Translations under genes and position numbers: made by a program
Source: Aspidapion aeneum
Lineage: Eukaryota > Arthropoda > Insecta > Coleoptera > Brentidae
Assembly: GCA_963576565.1 (NCBI GenBank)
Contig: OY755045.1
Span: forward strand, 10,725,977-10,789,976
Direction: 5' to 3'
Length of the DNA stretch: 64,000 nucleotides
The notes under the pieces: model-generated
Told to the model about the DNA's origin: nothing
Databases searched by the model: none
The model's input: only the letters and a program-made list of their open reading frames with translations
In this document: positions 11,721 through 25,180 of the stretch, one piece after another
How the letters are laid out: the number at the start of each line of letters is the position of its first letter
How positions within the stretch are numbered: the stretch's first letter is position 1

Positions 11721-12395
11721 ATTACCGAATAATATTTGGTCTCGAAAGTCCCATAAATTCAAAGTATTATAGATATAAGTATAAATTTGTATGTGGTTTA
11801 TCTCCTTCTTAAAATATATATCCTCTCACTCTTTTAAATTGCGTTTCAAAATATTATTAACTTGGATTTGGTTTCATAAGACCTAAAAAATCCTCTTAAG
11901 TTTGGATTTTTCAGTACCAAGTATAGGTTTTTGTTGGGTTTTTGTTTCCTCAAATTAATATCCCCTGCTTTTATATATATTATTCCTCACTCCTTTAAAT
12001 ATAGTTAAACTTAGAATTGGTCTCGAAATGATCCATAATTTAAGTTATATAGAGATATACGTATAAATTTATATGTGGTTTATTGTTCACTAAATTAACT
12101 CCCTCCCTGTTATCCAGAAAAAAAAATTAGTTCTTCAACTTGGATTTGGTTTAAAAAACTCGAAAAATTCAAAATTGTATTGTGGTTTTTATTTCCTTAA
12201 ATTGGCTCTCGCCTGCTTCCTAGAAAAATAACATAGATTTAAATTGAGGTTGCTAGTGGCGTTAGTCAAATACTTCAATTTTGCAATCTGCCTACCAAAA
12301 TCAGTCGCAAAATATCGATTTATCATTGATCTCTCATCTTATATTTATGTATTTATTTATTTATTTATTATTATAATATACGAAATGTACCATAT
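11721..12395. repeat. Diverged AT-rich repeats, ~140-bp spacing
   Basis: Loose repeats sharing TATAAATTTGTATGTGGTTTAT and CCTCACTCCTTTAAATTGC-like text, also seen at about 10950-11260. A short (ATTT)n run occupies 12345-12369. A 92-codon open frame at 12244-12522 covers low-complexity Tyr/Ile-rich sequence and a hairpin, and I do not call it a gene. Confidence 0.5.
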
Positions 12396-12454
12396 GGGAA
12401 AAATGTTTGGTGGTCATAGGGAGCTCAGCCCTATGGACACTATACATTTTTCCC
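12396..12454 (+). other. 59-nt near-perfect hairpin
   Basis: The 26-nt arms (12396-12421 and 12429-12454) are separated by the 7-nt loop AGCTCAG. The outer 11 pairs (GGGAAAAATGT with ACATTTTTCCC) and the inner 7 (CATAGGG with CCCTATG) are perfect. The 8-nt middle has two G.U wobbles (as plus-strand RNA) and two mismatches. It could be a small MITE remnant or an expressed RNA hairpin. Confidence 0.6.
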
Positions 12455-14474
12455 CGATTGTATATTATATCTATCAATATTATCAAATGCCTTCAGAGTA
12501 TAACAAGGGAAAGAAATATTAAGGAATATTGGTAATAAAATTATTGGAAGTTTTAAAAAAACAGGTTTATAAATAGGTGTTGATATTTTTTGTGAAAAGA
12601 TCAAGTTTTACGTTACTGAAACACTTTTGCAAATCAATCACAAATTACCAACTACTGTGTGCAATAAACATGGTAGAATAAAAACATTCACAGTCAATAA
12701 TGGATATTTTTATTTTTTATAGATATATTTTATTAATAGGCTTTATCTTATCTTAAAAAATAACATCAAAAATTCAATGTGTATTTTTCTATTTTCTCAA
12801 TTTTTTTTTCGAATTGACAAAATCAGATAGATTCGTCTTCCGTCTTATGTTTGCATACATATTTGCAAACTTAAAAGTAGATTTGTGTAAATAAATATAA
12901 GTATAAATACAAATAAAATTAAAACATGTAACAATCTAAAAATTCGTAAATTTATGTATGATTGCATATACGCAAACCTAACGTTGATACACCTAAATAC
13001 CGAGACTTACCTAGGGGGGATTCTGGGGGATCAATCCCCCCGATATGATCAATAAACTGTTTTCCAAGAGAATTTTTAGCAACAAAACTATGAAAAAAAA
13101 CTTGCTGAAAACACAAATTCCCCAAACTTTAATTTGAAAGTTTTTACCTCCCGGCACCCCCTGACATGTTTTCTAGGAACAAATAAAATTTAAACATACA
13201 AGATACCAAAAATTCTTAATTTTTGTTGGGTTTCCTTCCATTTTATAAATAAAATTTTAATGTTTAGACTATGTAAATATTGGTTTGAATCCCATTTACT
13301 TTCAAGAATAAACATGGTTGCGATAACAATAGGTAACAAATGTTTAGAGACTCAAATTTGATGCAGTTGAACCTGACGGGATTAGTTCATGTGAGATTAT
13401 TTTTTTTTTAAATAAAATAATTCCAATTTTCTTTTGTGAAATCGAAAAATTATTGGAATAGAAAATGTATACATTATAATTTAAAATACTCGTTCTTCTC
13501 AACGATATCTTTTTCAAAAAATCGCTAGTCTTATAATTAAATTAATCATAAATAAAAATATCTATCTGTACGTCCGATTAGTATAGTCTAAGTATTTCTC
13601 AGCAATTTCTCTTTAAAAAAATCACAAATTCTTAAATTTATCAATGTTAGTTAAGTTTTGATTATGTGTCTACGTTCAAGTCTATTCTAAGTATTTAACA
13701 ACAATTTCTTATTTTTCTCTCTTTCTCTTACTTAGTTCCAATTGGTATAATCTAAGTATTTCGCAGTAATTTCCATTTAAAATAATCACTACTAATTTTC
13801 ATATACATGGTTAGCAAAAGTTGTATACACCCCTTGGTGTGTTTATTATATTGTAAACACAAACATTATTATTGTCAACATTATTATTACGTCGCCCATC
13901 ATAATTAACTTGTGGACAAACAACTTGTAATCACGAATCCCCTATTTAATCCCTCAAATAAATTTTTGTCTGAGTTTAATCCCCTTTTATAAATAAAATT
14001 AACATTTTTAGACCATTGTAATATTGGTAATCCCTTGAATCCCATTTACTTCAAAGAAACAACATGGTTGCAATAAAGTATGCGCGCCAGTAATTTTACA
14101 AGAATGCAGACTATACATGCAAAAAATAAATTTGTATGAAAGTCCATGAAAGCGTCAGTTTTTATTGGGGCCAATAAATCATGCATGTCTAACTGAAAAA
14201 ATTTCCCCAAGAAAGGTACAGAATTCCCTTTCATCATCCACTTGTTGATAAAAACGGTTAATCCCTTTTTATAAATACATTTTAAAATTATCAGGCAATT
14301 GTAATCCCCTTTTATAAATAAAATTAACATTTTTAGACCATTGTAATATTGGTAATCCCTTGAATGCCATTTACTTAAAAAAAAAATGGATGGAATTAGT
14401 GGCGCCAGTGATTTTAGAAGGATGCAGACTATACATGCAAAAAATAAAATGAAAGCCCCACTTCCCCACTTCGC
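12455..14474. other. AT-rich sequence with local duplications
   Basis: No gene was recognised. A block (AATCCCCTTTTATAAATAAA followed by TTTTTAGACCATTGTAATAT) occurs at about 13978-14070 and again at about 14303-14390, with a more diverged copy at about 13235-13320. The 154-codon antisense open frame at 14046-14510 spans two of these copies and has no coding signature, so it is left out. Confidence 0.55.
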
Positions 14475-14815
14475 ATTCCAGTCAACAATTAGTTTCGTAG
14501 ATATAAGCACTCACCCTCGCGAGCACAAGTTTGAGTAGTCAAGTACGCGTAAAAATGCTCGAGTATGCACCAGCAATTTAATTTGACCTCCAAACCTCCT
14601 CAAAAATTTATTTAGCAATTTAAAGTAAAAAACGTAATATCTTAAATTTGTCTTGACTTACCAATATGGAATGTCTTAGGGTACATAGATAATCCAATCT
14701 CAGCATTCCAGTCAACAATTAGTTTCGTAGATATAAGCACTCACACTCACGGGCACAAGTTTGAGTAGTCAAGTACGCGTAAACATGCTCGAGTATGCAC
14801 CGGCAATGGCATTTA
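14473..14815. repeat. 105-bp direct duplication
   Basis: GCATTCCAGTCAACAATTAG through CTCGAGTATGCACC is present at about 14473-14580 and again at about 14703-14812. There are only about five differences. The copies are 230 bp apart. Both are less AT-rich than their surroundings. No terminal repeats were seen. Confidence 0.85.
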
Positions 14816-16654
14816 AGCTCGACGAAATTTTAATTATTACTCAATACGACTTATTTTTCAGTTGTTGACCTTTTTAATATCGCTTCGCTGTGTGTTTTTT
14901 GCTCGATTTTTTGCTCTAGTATAAGTAAAAAAATTGCTTTCGCAGCAACAAGCATATTCGCAGGACATAGTTTGGCCATTTAGTTATTAAAAGCAGTCAG
15001 TGTCGTGTATTAGAGAATGTTTTAGGGGGTCCGGCAGACAAAAACCCTTTCTTGTAGAAAATAATGTCTTAATTTTTTGTTTTATCCTGGTATCCAACAT
15101 ACTAAGGCTACTAAGACTTTATTCTGGTTTTAATTAATTACTGTATTTTGGACTAGAATTTAGATGATTAAGACCAAATTCAAGATCAAAATTTAACAAT
15201 GGGTATTTGGCGAATAATAATCTTCTAAAGTTTCCTACAAGAAGGGATGGGGATACCTTAATTTTTTAGAACTAATAGAATATCTCAGTCGTGGTATATT
15301 TCGGGGACCAGTCCTACCCCCTCCCCTTTAATTTGCCAAATAACAAGGCAAGATATTCATTAAAATATGACCCCTATAAATTTCAAACAACAACCAGGCC
15401 GCCAGGAAAGTTTTAGTGGAATGGCACGCCGGGTCCTCTTTCTGTCTATAAAAGCGTCCGCATCGTCCCTGAAAATGTCTAGTTCTAAAAGAAAATAGGT
15501 ATTTTAAGAATATTTGAATTTATTTAATTATCCAAATAAATTAAAACTGGACCACACTACACCAAACATCGAAAAACTTTTTTAACAAAAATATTTGGGA
15601 CCAAATTGCTTAAGTTCTTGGAAAAAATGCTTGGTAATGTTAAACCTTTGTTACACATTCACGGGGCTAATTTCGAGTTAGCCCCCAATCCCTTCTAATT
15701 TTTTCACTTTCTTCCTTTACTATTACACCTATTACTAAAATCAGATTTTATATTTTCTCTTGTTTTTTCAGCCCATTATCTATTTATTAACTAACCTTAG
15801 TTATTCAACTCTTTTATAATTTAGTGAAATTTTACTTTTATATACTCTAATTGAATTTGTCAAATAATTTATTTCTGTTTGACTATTAGACCATAATTTT
15901 CGCGTTACACAAATCCAAACCTAACAAAACCTTTCTTTTAAGAAAATGCCACACAATTTTTTTAGAGGGAGCTAATTTAGAGTTAGCCCCCAGTCGCGTC
16001 TATTATTTTTACTTCCTGTTTCTTATGATTATTCTTATTCTTATTCTTATTCTTATTTTAATTTTTATTCTTATTTTTATTCTTAGGGTGGCATTACAAC
16101 CCCTAGTAAGTTTTAGCCTGATTTACCAGAGTCATCCATTCTGCCTCTCTGGTAAGGATTATTCGCCACCTTCTCCCTTATTCTTGATGTCATCTTCGAT
16201 CGTGCACCCATCGTTTTCATGGCACCCTCTTGTTCTCCTTCCTGCAGCACTCTCCAGTTCATACTTTTTTTTTCTCATCCATTCTCTGTACATGTCCCAA
16301 CGAAGCTAATCTTCTACTTTTGATGAATCTGACTACTTCTTCCCTTAAGATTACTGAAATTAGATTTATTATGTTTTCTCCTGTTTTTCAGCCCTTTATC
16401 TATTAAATAACCTAGGACATTTAACGCCTTTGTGATTTTAATTTTTTTAAATTATTTTTGTTCACCCATTAGACCATACCACACGAACATTTCCTCTAAA
16501 AAAATACAGTATCTTAATAGCTCATTTTGAGTTGACCTCCCAATCACTTTTGAATAAGTCAAATAATTTATTTCTGTTCGACTATTAGACCATATTTATA
16601 ATATATTCATAAACGTTTCGTCTAAAAAATGCGATTTGATATCTTTCTTTTTTA
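14816..16654. repeat. Intergenic sequence with diverged copies of the GGGAGCTAATTTTGAGTTAG family
   Basis: Short palindromic blocks of the form GGGGCTAATTTCGAGTTAGC occur at about 15664 and 15968 and mark diverged copies of the family that is tandem at 16.65-19.2 kb. A (TTCTTA)n run lies at about 16027-16060. The open frame at 16025-16309 starts in that run and is not credible as a gene. Confidence 0.55.
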
Positions 16655-16966
16655 GATGGAGCTCATTTTGAGTTAGCCCCCCCAATCTGTCTCCTAGCTT
16701 TTTTACTTCCCCCCAAGATTAATAAAATACATATTTTTCCTACGTTTTTTATCAGCCCTTTATCTATTGTTAACTAATCTTAGTCATTCAAGTCCTTTGT
16801 GATTTTATCAGGGATTGATGCGTGATTTTATTGTATATTCGCCTATTAGACCGTATAATTTATTCATGAACCTTTCGTTTAAATGCTCGCATTCTTTACC
16901 AAACAATACAATACATTTTTTCCATAGATATCAATAGATACAATATGAAAATGGTGATTCATAATA

Positions 16967-17401
16967 GGGATATTTGCTACCTACTAAAGGATAGTGTTTC
17001 ACCTTACTTGTATTCAAATAACGCAACTAGTTCCATTGTTTAAAGACAGTGATATGTAAGACAGACAAAATGTACTGTACTATTTTTTATAAAAACTGGT
17101 AGGTATGTGTTGTTTACCAAAAGTGATCAATGTTCTGGGAATTGCGTAAAAAGATAAGAAGTAAACACAGACCTAATCCTATATTTTCCTGGCGGTTTTT
17201 CACTGGTATTGGTTTTTTTAGTTTTTCCCTGAACACAAAAAAGCTTTTGACAGATAAGTAAAAGATAACAAAAATAACGCAAATAAAAATTGTGTCTGCT
17301 AAAGTTAAAAATTGGACTTCTAAATATCACCTGACATCTGTCATTTAATGTTACATTTATAGAGGATAAAGTTAGCTAAAGGAGGACGTGCAAAAGGTCC
17401 C
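16967..17401. mobile_element. 435-bp TIR element with TA duplication, copy A
   Basis: Ends GGGATATTTGCTACC and GTGCAAAAGGTCCC form imperfect terminal inverted repeats. TA flanks at 16965-16966 and 17402-17403. It is homologous to 18179-18703 (co-duplicated) and, in reverse orientation and more diverged, to 57951-58516. It has no coding capacity, so it is a non-autonomous Tc1/mariner-type element. Confidence 0.75.
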
Positions 17402-17819
17402 TAATATCGAATACTAACGATATAATAATAGCTTTTTGTTACTTTTCATTTGGAATCTAAAGCGCAGACCCTTAGGTAACTATGAAAGGGTATTTGTGAC
17501 TTTTAGTAGCCGTGATTTTTTAAAATTCAACCGCATTAAACTTTTTGAATCAAATAATTTATTTTTGTTCGCCTATTAGGCCAATAATTCATTATTCATG
17601 AACCTTCCGCCTAAAAAAAATGCCATCTTAATACCTTTATTTTTTAAAGGGAGCTAATTTTGAGTTAGCTCCCCCATATCCCTACTAGCCTTTTCACATG
17701 CCCCCGCAAGATTAATTATGTTTCCGCCAGTTTTTTATCGGCCCTTTATATATTGTTGGCCTACTAGACCTTATAATTATATAATGGAACCTTTCGTTTA
17801 AAAAAAAGCCATCTAATAT

Positions 17820-17846
17820 CACGGATCATCTAACAAATGATCCGTG
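17820..17846. other. Perfect 10-bp hairpin, copy 1
   Basis: CACGGATCAT, a 7-nt loop, then ATGATCCGTG. It is repeated at 19132-19158 by the segmental duplication. Confidence 0.8.
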
Positions 17847-18178
17847 CTAATATCTTTATTTTATAAAAAGAGCTCATTTTGAGTTAGCTCCCCAATCTCT
17901 CTCCTAGCCTTTTCACTTGCCCCCCCAAGATTAATAAAATACATATTTTTCCTACGTTTTTTATCAGCCCTTTATCTATTGTCAACTAATCTTAGTCATT
18001 CAAGTCCTTTGTGATTTTATCAGGGATTGATGCGTGATTTTATTGTATATTCGCCTATTAGACCGTATAATTTAATCATGAACCTTTCGTTTAAATGCTC
18101 GCATTCTTTACCAAACAATACAATACATTTTTTCCATAGATATCAATAGATACAATATGAAAATGGTGATTCATAATA

Positions 18179-18703
18179 GGGATATTTGCTACCTACTAAA
18201 GGATAGTGTTTTACCTTACTTGTATTCAAATAACGCAACTAGTTCCATTGTTTAAAGACAGTGATATGTAAGACAGACAAAATGTACTGTAAATTTAAAA
18301 TATTTTTGATACCAGACAATTATTAGAAAAGCTTTCATAGCGGGGTAATCCGCAGACTCAATTTTATGCCAATTATTAAAAACTATTTTTTATAAAAACT
18401 GGTAGGTATGTGTTGTTTACCAAAAGTGATCAATGTTCTGGGAATTGCGTAAAAAGATAAGAAGTAAACACAGACCTAATCCTATATTTTCCTGGCGGTT
18501 TTTCACTGGTATTGGTTTTTTAGTTTTTCCCTGAACACAAAAATGCTTTTGACAGATAAGTAAAAGATAACAAAAATAACGCAAATAAAAATTGTGTCTG
18601 CTAAAGTTAAAAATTGGACTTCTAAATATCACCTGACATCTGTCATTTAATGTTACATTTATAGAGGACAAAGTGAGCTAAAGGAGGACGTGCAAAAGGT
18701 CCC
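18179..18703. mobile_element. 525-bp TIR element with TA duplication, copy B
   Basis: Same element as 16967-17401, with TA at 18177-18178 and 18704-18705. It keeps a ~90-bp internal segment (about 18290-18380) that is missing from copy A. Related text in the 58-kb copy suggests copy A suffered a deletion rather than copy B an insertion. Confidence 0.75.
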
Positions 18704-19131
18704 TAATATCGAATACTAACGATATAATAATAGCTTTTTGTTACTTTTCATTTGGAATCTAAAGCGCAGACCCTTAGGTAACTATGAAAGGGTATTTGCG
18801 ACTTTTAGTAGCCGTAATTTTTTAAAATTCAACGGCATTAAACTTTTTGAATCAAAGAATTTATTTTTGTTCGCCTATTAGGCCATATAATTAATTATTC
18901 ATGAACCTTCCGCCTAAAAAAAATTTCATCTAATACCTGTATTTTTTAAAGGGAGCTAATTTTGATTTAGCTCCCCCATATCCCTACTAGCCTTTTCACA
19001 TGCCCCCGCAAGATTAATTATGTTTCCGCCAGTTTTTTATCGGCCCTTTATATATTGTTGGCCTACTAGACCTTATAATTATATAATGGAACCTTTCGTT
19101 TAAAAAAAAGCCATCTAATATCACGGATCAT

Positions 19132-19158
19132 CTAACAAATGATCCGTGCTAATATCTT
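19132..19158. other. Perfect 10-bp hairpin, copy 2
   Basis: Identical to 17820-17846, at the equivalent place in the second duplicated unit. Confidence 0.8.
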
Positions 19159-19190
19159 TATTTTATAAAAGGAGCTCATTTTGAGTTAGC

Positions 19191-21363
19191 TCCCCAATCT
19201 CTCTCCTAGCATTTTCACTTGCCTCCGCAAGATTAATAAAATACATATGTTTCCTCCAGTTTTTTATCGGCCCATGAACCTTTCGTTTAAATACAAATTC
19301 TTTTGCAATGCAATCCAATATATTCTTTCCATAGATATCAATAGATGCAATGTGCAAATAGTCATAATGTTGAATACTAATATAAAAATAATTTTTGTAA
19401 TTTTTGGTTTGAACCGTTTGATGGCTATCAAACGTTTGAAGTCTGAAACGCAGACCCTTAGGTAACTGTGAAAGGGTCTTTTTGACTTATACATTATAGC
19501 AAATTTTTAGTTAGATTTTATGTGAAATTGTAAGAAAAATTTCATGATGTTAACGTCAAAAACGTCAAATGTACTTATATGCACCGTGCACAAGCAAACG
19601 GTATAAATATTGATTTGTGTCAAGAGTTGGTTATTTGTGATTGTTTCCTAAAAATGGTAAAAAATGAGGTAATGGGTTCAGTCCATGGACTGAATTATTT
19701 TACTATTTACTAAAAAAAATCAGCACTGAATAAATAAGGTCAACAAGATAGAGATCTTAAAAATCTATATTTAGTACGAATGAGTATGATTTAACTGAAA
19801 AGCGTTTGAGATTTTTATAATTTTTTGGTTTTGAACTGAAAAATAATATTGACATACTTAAATGATCTCAGCAAAGAGATCTCGTTTCATATAGAAAATT
19901 GCGCATTATGTTAAAAAATGTCTCATACATTTTGTAAAAAATAAAAAGATACAACAGAGTGTCTAAATAATGAAATAAATTCCTTTTTGGGATTTTATAA
20001 TGTTTTTGATGTCTCATTTAAAAGTAAATTTGACATTATAAGATTAAACCTTGTAGTTTGATCGAACAACGATTGTATATAATATACACATTAACATATT
20101 AAATACGTTAATGAATATACATAATATAAGGATTTGTTAAATTTGAAATTTCAATTAACAAATTTAACATATGCATCATCATGTGGTTAGAAAATAGTAT
20201 ATACATTTTATTAAAAAAATTACAGGGAGTCTTAATATACCCTGATATTTGGCATAACACTGGTTCAGGATAAAATAGCTCTATATAGAGAAATTCCATT
20301 TGAATCCGTTTTAGGATTTTGTAATTCTTTTGAGTATAATCAGAGAACATAGTTATATGTTCTCTGGTATAATTTAAAAGTAAATTGGACATTAATTGTG
20401 GTAAACCAAGGAGAATATTTTTTTCTCTTGTTGGTTAAAACAATTGTCTTCAATGTACCTTGGTTTTGTTAAGTTTAAAACTAAGAAATCCAATTTAACA
20501 TGATGAATTTATTAGAAAATGTCATAAGGTTAAAAAATACAGGGTGTCTAAACACCCTTACATTGGGCATAAAACTTCTTCAGGAGAAAATAGCTGTATT
20601 ATAGAGAAAGGTGCCATTTGAATCAGTTAATCGAATTTTTTCGATATTATTGGATTAAATTTTTGTCTTTAATGTATAGTATAGTATTTGTCAAGTTTAT
20701 AAGCTAAACTAGCAAATTTGACATGATTATTGACAAAGCGATACAGGGTGTTGAAAATACTCTGTTTCGTAATCCAAAATATAAGAATTGATATAAAATT
20801 TACATAAATAGTGCCAGTAAGTGATTTTGTTGATAATAATATTTATTAAAGTCGTTTTTAAAAACAAAAAATAGTGACAAAAATTCTTTTATCAAGAATT
20901 TGATTAAAAAATTAACTTATTCTTCTTGTGGTATAGGTAACTTGTGGTATACTTTTAAAAAATTAAAACTGCCACTATACTAATTTAGTAGACATTATTA
21001 TGTCTTATTGGCCAAACATTTTGTTGTGTAGTTGAAATATTAAAGAGGGTTTTTCTCTCTGGTTAAAAATGAGTGAAAATTAAATTCGCAAAACCTACAT
21101 AGGTATAATATTTTCCTTGAAAACTCCATTATTTACATGTAACCAATTTTTTCTCTAGGGGACAATAAAATGACAAAATAGTGGGAGATTTTTTATTAAA
21201 TGAACACAAAACATATTAGATTTAAAAAAAATTGATATCTTTTTCTCTATTAATTCGGTGCAGTGCATGTGTGTTAAATGTTCCACATCAAATGCGTTCG
21301 TCACATATTTAGTCATCTTTTATCTACCATTGTAGATATAATATAATAATTTATTCAATACAC
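19191..21363. other. AT-rich sequence with diverged ~380-bp repeats
   Basis: No gene was recognised. Related blocks at about 20190-20340 and 20510-20650 share TACAGGG(A/T)GTCT, GGCATAA, CAGGA(G/T)AAAATAGCT and a GCCATTTGAATC-like run. Small palindromes such as GTTCTCTG/CAGAGAAC are present. Open frames at 19247-19494 and 20108-20392 have no coding signature. Confidence 0.5.
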
Positions 21364-24300
21364 TTATATATAAACTTAAAAGATATTCGTATCAAACGAC
21401 ATACTATACATATTACATACTTTCTTCTTCATGGTTTTCTGAAACAGATAAAGTTATTCTTACTCTGCCATATTATATTAAAAAAATTATATAATTTGGA
21501 GACAGAAAAGTTTTACGGCATCATTGCATTGTCAGGTAAAATATTAATCTAAGATCATTGTTGTCATGTTCCGTGTTTAAAAATAAATACAAGCTTCGCT
21601 AGGAAGGATTTCAGAGGGGTTTACCCTCGAGTTTATTCCATAATTTACCATAAAAGAGAAAAAAATACCAAAGAGAAGTATTTGGTTTAATGTGATAAAA
21701 AATTCCGTTCGAAATGTTCTAAACTGTTTTTGGATATCTCTTTTTGTCAAGATGCAAAATATTACTTTGTCAAACGCTGAAGCCCGTTTTTTTTTTGCTT
21801 TAAAGGTTTTTATTATAGGTAAATGATTTAAAAAAATGTTTTTTAACCTTTTGACGGTAGACCAAGTTATGAAATTGTTTATAGATCTTAATTAGATCGG
21901 CCATTATTATTTTCTGAAAACATAAGTAACATCGGTTTGGTAATTTTGAAGCGAAACAGACAGAAAATATTGTGTCAAAATATCTTACACCCCCAAATTA
22001 ATTTTTTAGTTGATTTAAATACTTTTTTTGCGAGGTACGGGTGTTAAGAATGTAAAAAATTTCTTAGATAAATCACATTTATATATAAACTTAAAAGATA
22101 TTCGTATCAAACGACATTGGTGTTTCTACAATAAATTGACAAAAATCTGCCTATACTTTCTTCTTCATGGTTTTCTGAAACAGATAAAGTTATTCTTACT
22201 TTGCCATATTATATTTAAAAAAATTATATAATATGGAGACAGAAAAGTTTTACGGCATCGTTGCATTCAGGTAAAATATTAATCTAAAAGCATTGTTGTC
22301 ATGTTACGTGGTTAAAAATAAATACGACCTTCGCTAGGAAGGATTTCAGAGGGTTTACCCTATAATTTACCATAAAAGAGAAAAAAATACCAAATAGAAG
22401 TATTTGGTTTAATGTGATAAAAAATTCGGTTCCAAATGTTCTAAACTGTTTTTTGATATCTCTTTTTGTCAAGATGCAAAATATTACTTTGTCAAACGCT
22501 GAAGCCCGTTTTTTTTTGCTTTAAAGGTTTTTATTATAGGTAAATGATTATTAAAATTTTTTAAACCTTTTGACGGTAGACCAAGTTTCATGAAATTGTT
22601 TATAGATCATAATTAGATCGACCATTATTATTTTCTGAAAATATATTTAACATCGGTTTGGTAGTTTTAAAGCGAAACAGACAGAAAATATTGTGTCAAA
22701 ATATCTTACACCCCCAAATTAATTTTTTAGTCGATTTAAATACTTTTTTTTGCGAGATACGGGTGTTAAGAATGTAAAAAATTTCTTAGATAAATCACAT
22801 TTATATATAAACTTAAAAGATATTCGTATCAAACGACATTGGTGTTTCTACAATAAATTGACAAAAATCTACCTATACTTTCTTCTTCATGGTTTTTTAA
22901 AACAGATAAAGTTATTCTTTAATAATTAAAAATAAATTCGACATTCGCAAAAATTTTTTTTTTTACCTTTTGACGGTAATAAGTTTCATGAAATTGTTTA
23001 TAGATCTTAATTAGATCGACCATTATTACTTTATGAAAATATATTTAACATTGGTTTAGTAATTTTGAAGCGAAACAGACAGAAAATATTGTGTCAAAAT
23101 ATCTTACACCCCCAAATTAATTTTTTAGTTGATTTAAATCCTTTTTTTGCGAGATACGGGTGTTAAGAATGTAAAAAATTTCTTAGATAAATCCCATTTA
23201 TATATAAACTTAAAAGATATTCGTATCAAACGACATTGGTGTTTCTACAATAAATTGACAAAAATCTGCCTATACTTTCTTCTTCATGGTTTTCTGAAAC
23301 AGATAAAGTTATTCTTACTTTGCCATATTATATTTAAAAAAATTATATAATATGGAGACAGAAAAGTTTTACGGCATGATTGCATTGTCAGGTAAAATAT
23401 TAATCTAAAAGCATTGTTGTCATGTTACGTGGTTAAAAATAAATACGACCTTCGCTAGGAAGGATTTCAGAGGGGTTTACCCTATAATTTACCATAAAAG
23501 AGAAAAAAATACCAAATAGAAGTATTTGGTTTAATGTGATAAAAAATTCGGTTCCAAATGTTCTAAACTGGTTTTGGATATCTCTTTTTGTCAAGATGCA
23601 AAATATTACTTTGTCAAACGCTGAAGCCCGTTTTTTTTTTGCTTTAAAGGTTTTTATTATAGGTAAATGATTATTAAAATTTTTTAAACCTTTTGACGGT
23701 AGACCAAGTTTCATGAAATTGTTTATAGATCATAATTAGATCGACCATTATTATTTTCTGAAAATATATTTAACATCGGTTTGGTAGTTTTAAAGCGAAA
23801 CAGACAGAAAATATTGTGTCAAAATATCTTACACCCCCAAATTAATTTTTTAGTCGATTTAAATACTTTTTTTGCGAGATACGGGTGTTAAGAATGTAAA
23901 AAATTTCTTAGATAAATCACATTTATATATAAACTTAAAAGATATTCGTATCAAACGACATTGGTGTTTCTACAATAAATTGACAAAAATCTACCTATAC
24001 TTTCTTCTTCATGGTTTTTTAAAACAGATAAAGTTATTCTTTAATAATTAAAAATAAATTCGACATTCGCAAAAAATTTTTTTTTTACCTTTTGACGGTA
24101 ATAAGTTTCATGAAATTGTTTATAGATCTTAATTAGATCGACCATTATTACTTTATGAAAATATATTTAACATTGGTTTAGTAATTTTGAAGCGAAACAG
24201 ACAGAAAATATTGTGTCAAAATATCTTACACCCCCAAATTAATTTTTTAGTTGATTTAAATCCTTTTTTTGCGAGATACGGGTGTTAAGAATGTAAAAAA

Positions 24301-24945
24301 TTTCTTAGATAAATCACATTTATATATAAACTTAAAAGATATTCGTATCAAACGACATTGGTGTTTCTACAATAAATTGACAAAAATCTGCCTATACTTT
24401 CTTCTTCATGGTTTTCTGAAACAGATAAAGTTATTCTTACTTTGCCATATTATATTTAAAAAAATTATATAATATGGAGACAGAAAAGTTTTACGGCATG
24501 ATTGCATTGTCAGGTAAAATATTAATCTAAAAGCATTGTTGTCATGTTACGTGGTTAAAAATAAATACGACCTTCGCTAGGAAGGATTTCAGAGGGGTTT
24601 ACCCTATAATTTACCATAAAAGAGAAAAAAATACCAAATAGAAGTATTTGGTTTAATGTGATAAAAAATTCGGTTCCAAATGTTCTAAACTGGTTTTGGA
24701 TATCTCTTTTTGTCAAGATGCAAAATATTACTTTGTCAAACGCTGAAGCCCGTTTTTTTTTTGCTTTAAAGGTTTTTATTATAGGTAAATGATTAAAAAA
24801 ATTTTTTTATTTTTTGATGGTAGACCAAGTTCCATGAAATTGTTTATAGATCTTAATTAGATCGACCATTATTATTTTCTGAAAATATATTTAACATCGG
24901 TTTGGTAGTTTTAAAGCGAAACAAACAGAAAATATTGTTTCAAAA
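21364..24945. repeat. Higher-order satellite: 723-bp long unit plus ~400-bp short unit, period ~1121 bp
   Basis: The landmark ACACCCCCAAATTAATTTTT occurs at about 21988, 22709, 23107, 23830 and 24230. Spacing alternates between roughly 723 and 400 bp. The short unit is the long unit with a ~320-bp internal deletion. Corresponding long units are nearly identical across the 1121-bp period, so the pair is being amplified together. The 67-codon open frames at 22028, 23147 and 24269 are the same satellite text and not genes. Confidence 0.9.
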
Positions 24946-24952
24946 TACCGTA

Positions 24953-25180
24953 TGTATGTATGTATTCGAAAGTGGTGGCAGGCCCTACTGGACCTCCATG
25001 CACTGCGACCACAAATGGATCTATTGTGCCCACGTACCTACATACTGAGTTTGACTGAGTAGCATATTTTTTTTTTCACCCAGTTCATGAAAAAACTCTG
25101 CAGATTACAACAATAAATGATTTAGGCTTAACACTTTGGCTCAAAGATATACCACTAAGGCCTCTGCATTATTAGCCATG
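24953..25180 (-). mobile_element. 228-bp SINE-like retroposon with 13-bp target duplication
   Basis: Inserted into the satellite between two exact copies of TCAAAATACCGTA (24940-24952 and 25181-25193). On the minus strand it ends in a (TACA)-type microsatellite tail (ATACATACATACA), as many SINE/LINE 3' ends do. No convincing tRNA A/B boxes were seen, so it may instead be the 3' end of a 5'-truncated LINE. Confidence 0.75.

Larger units (their letters stand above)
16655..19190. repeat. Tandem segmental duplication, about 1.2-1.3 kb per unit
   Basis: Unit boundaries are marked by GGAGCTCATTTTGAGTTAGC at about 16659, 17871 and 19172. The first two units are nearly identical for over 1 kb. The second is about 90 bp longer because its MITE (18179-18703) keeps an internal segment absent from the first (16967-17401). 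Short open frames at 17127-17330 and 18417-18671 are the same noncoding MITE sequence in both units. Confidence 0.9.

Noticed and set aside
12244..12522. 92-codon open frame
   Set aside because: Covers an (ATTT)n run and a hairpin. Composition is low-complexity.
14046..14510. 154-codon antisense open frame
   Set aside because: It spans two copies of a local AT-rich duplication and has no recognisable domain or splice context.
22028..24472. Three near-identical 67-codon open frames
   Set aside because: They are the same satellite text at the satellite period. AT-driven Lys/Ile/Leu composition.
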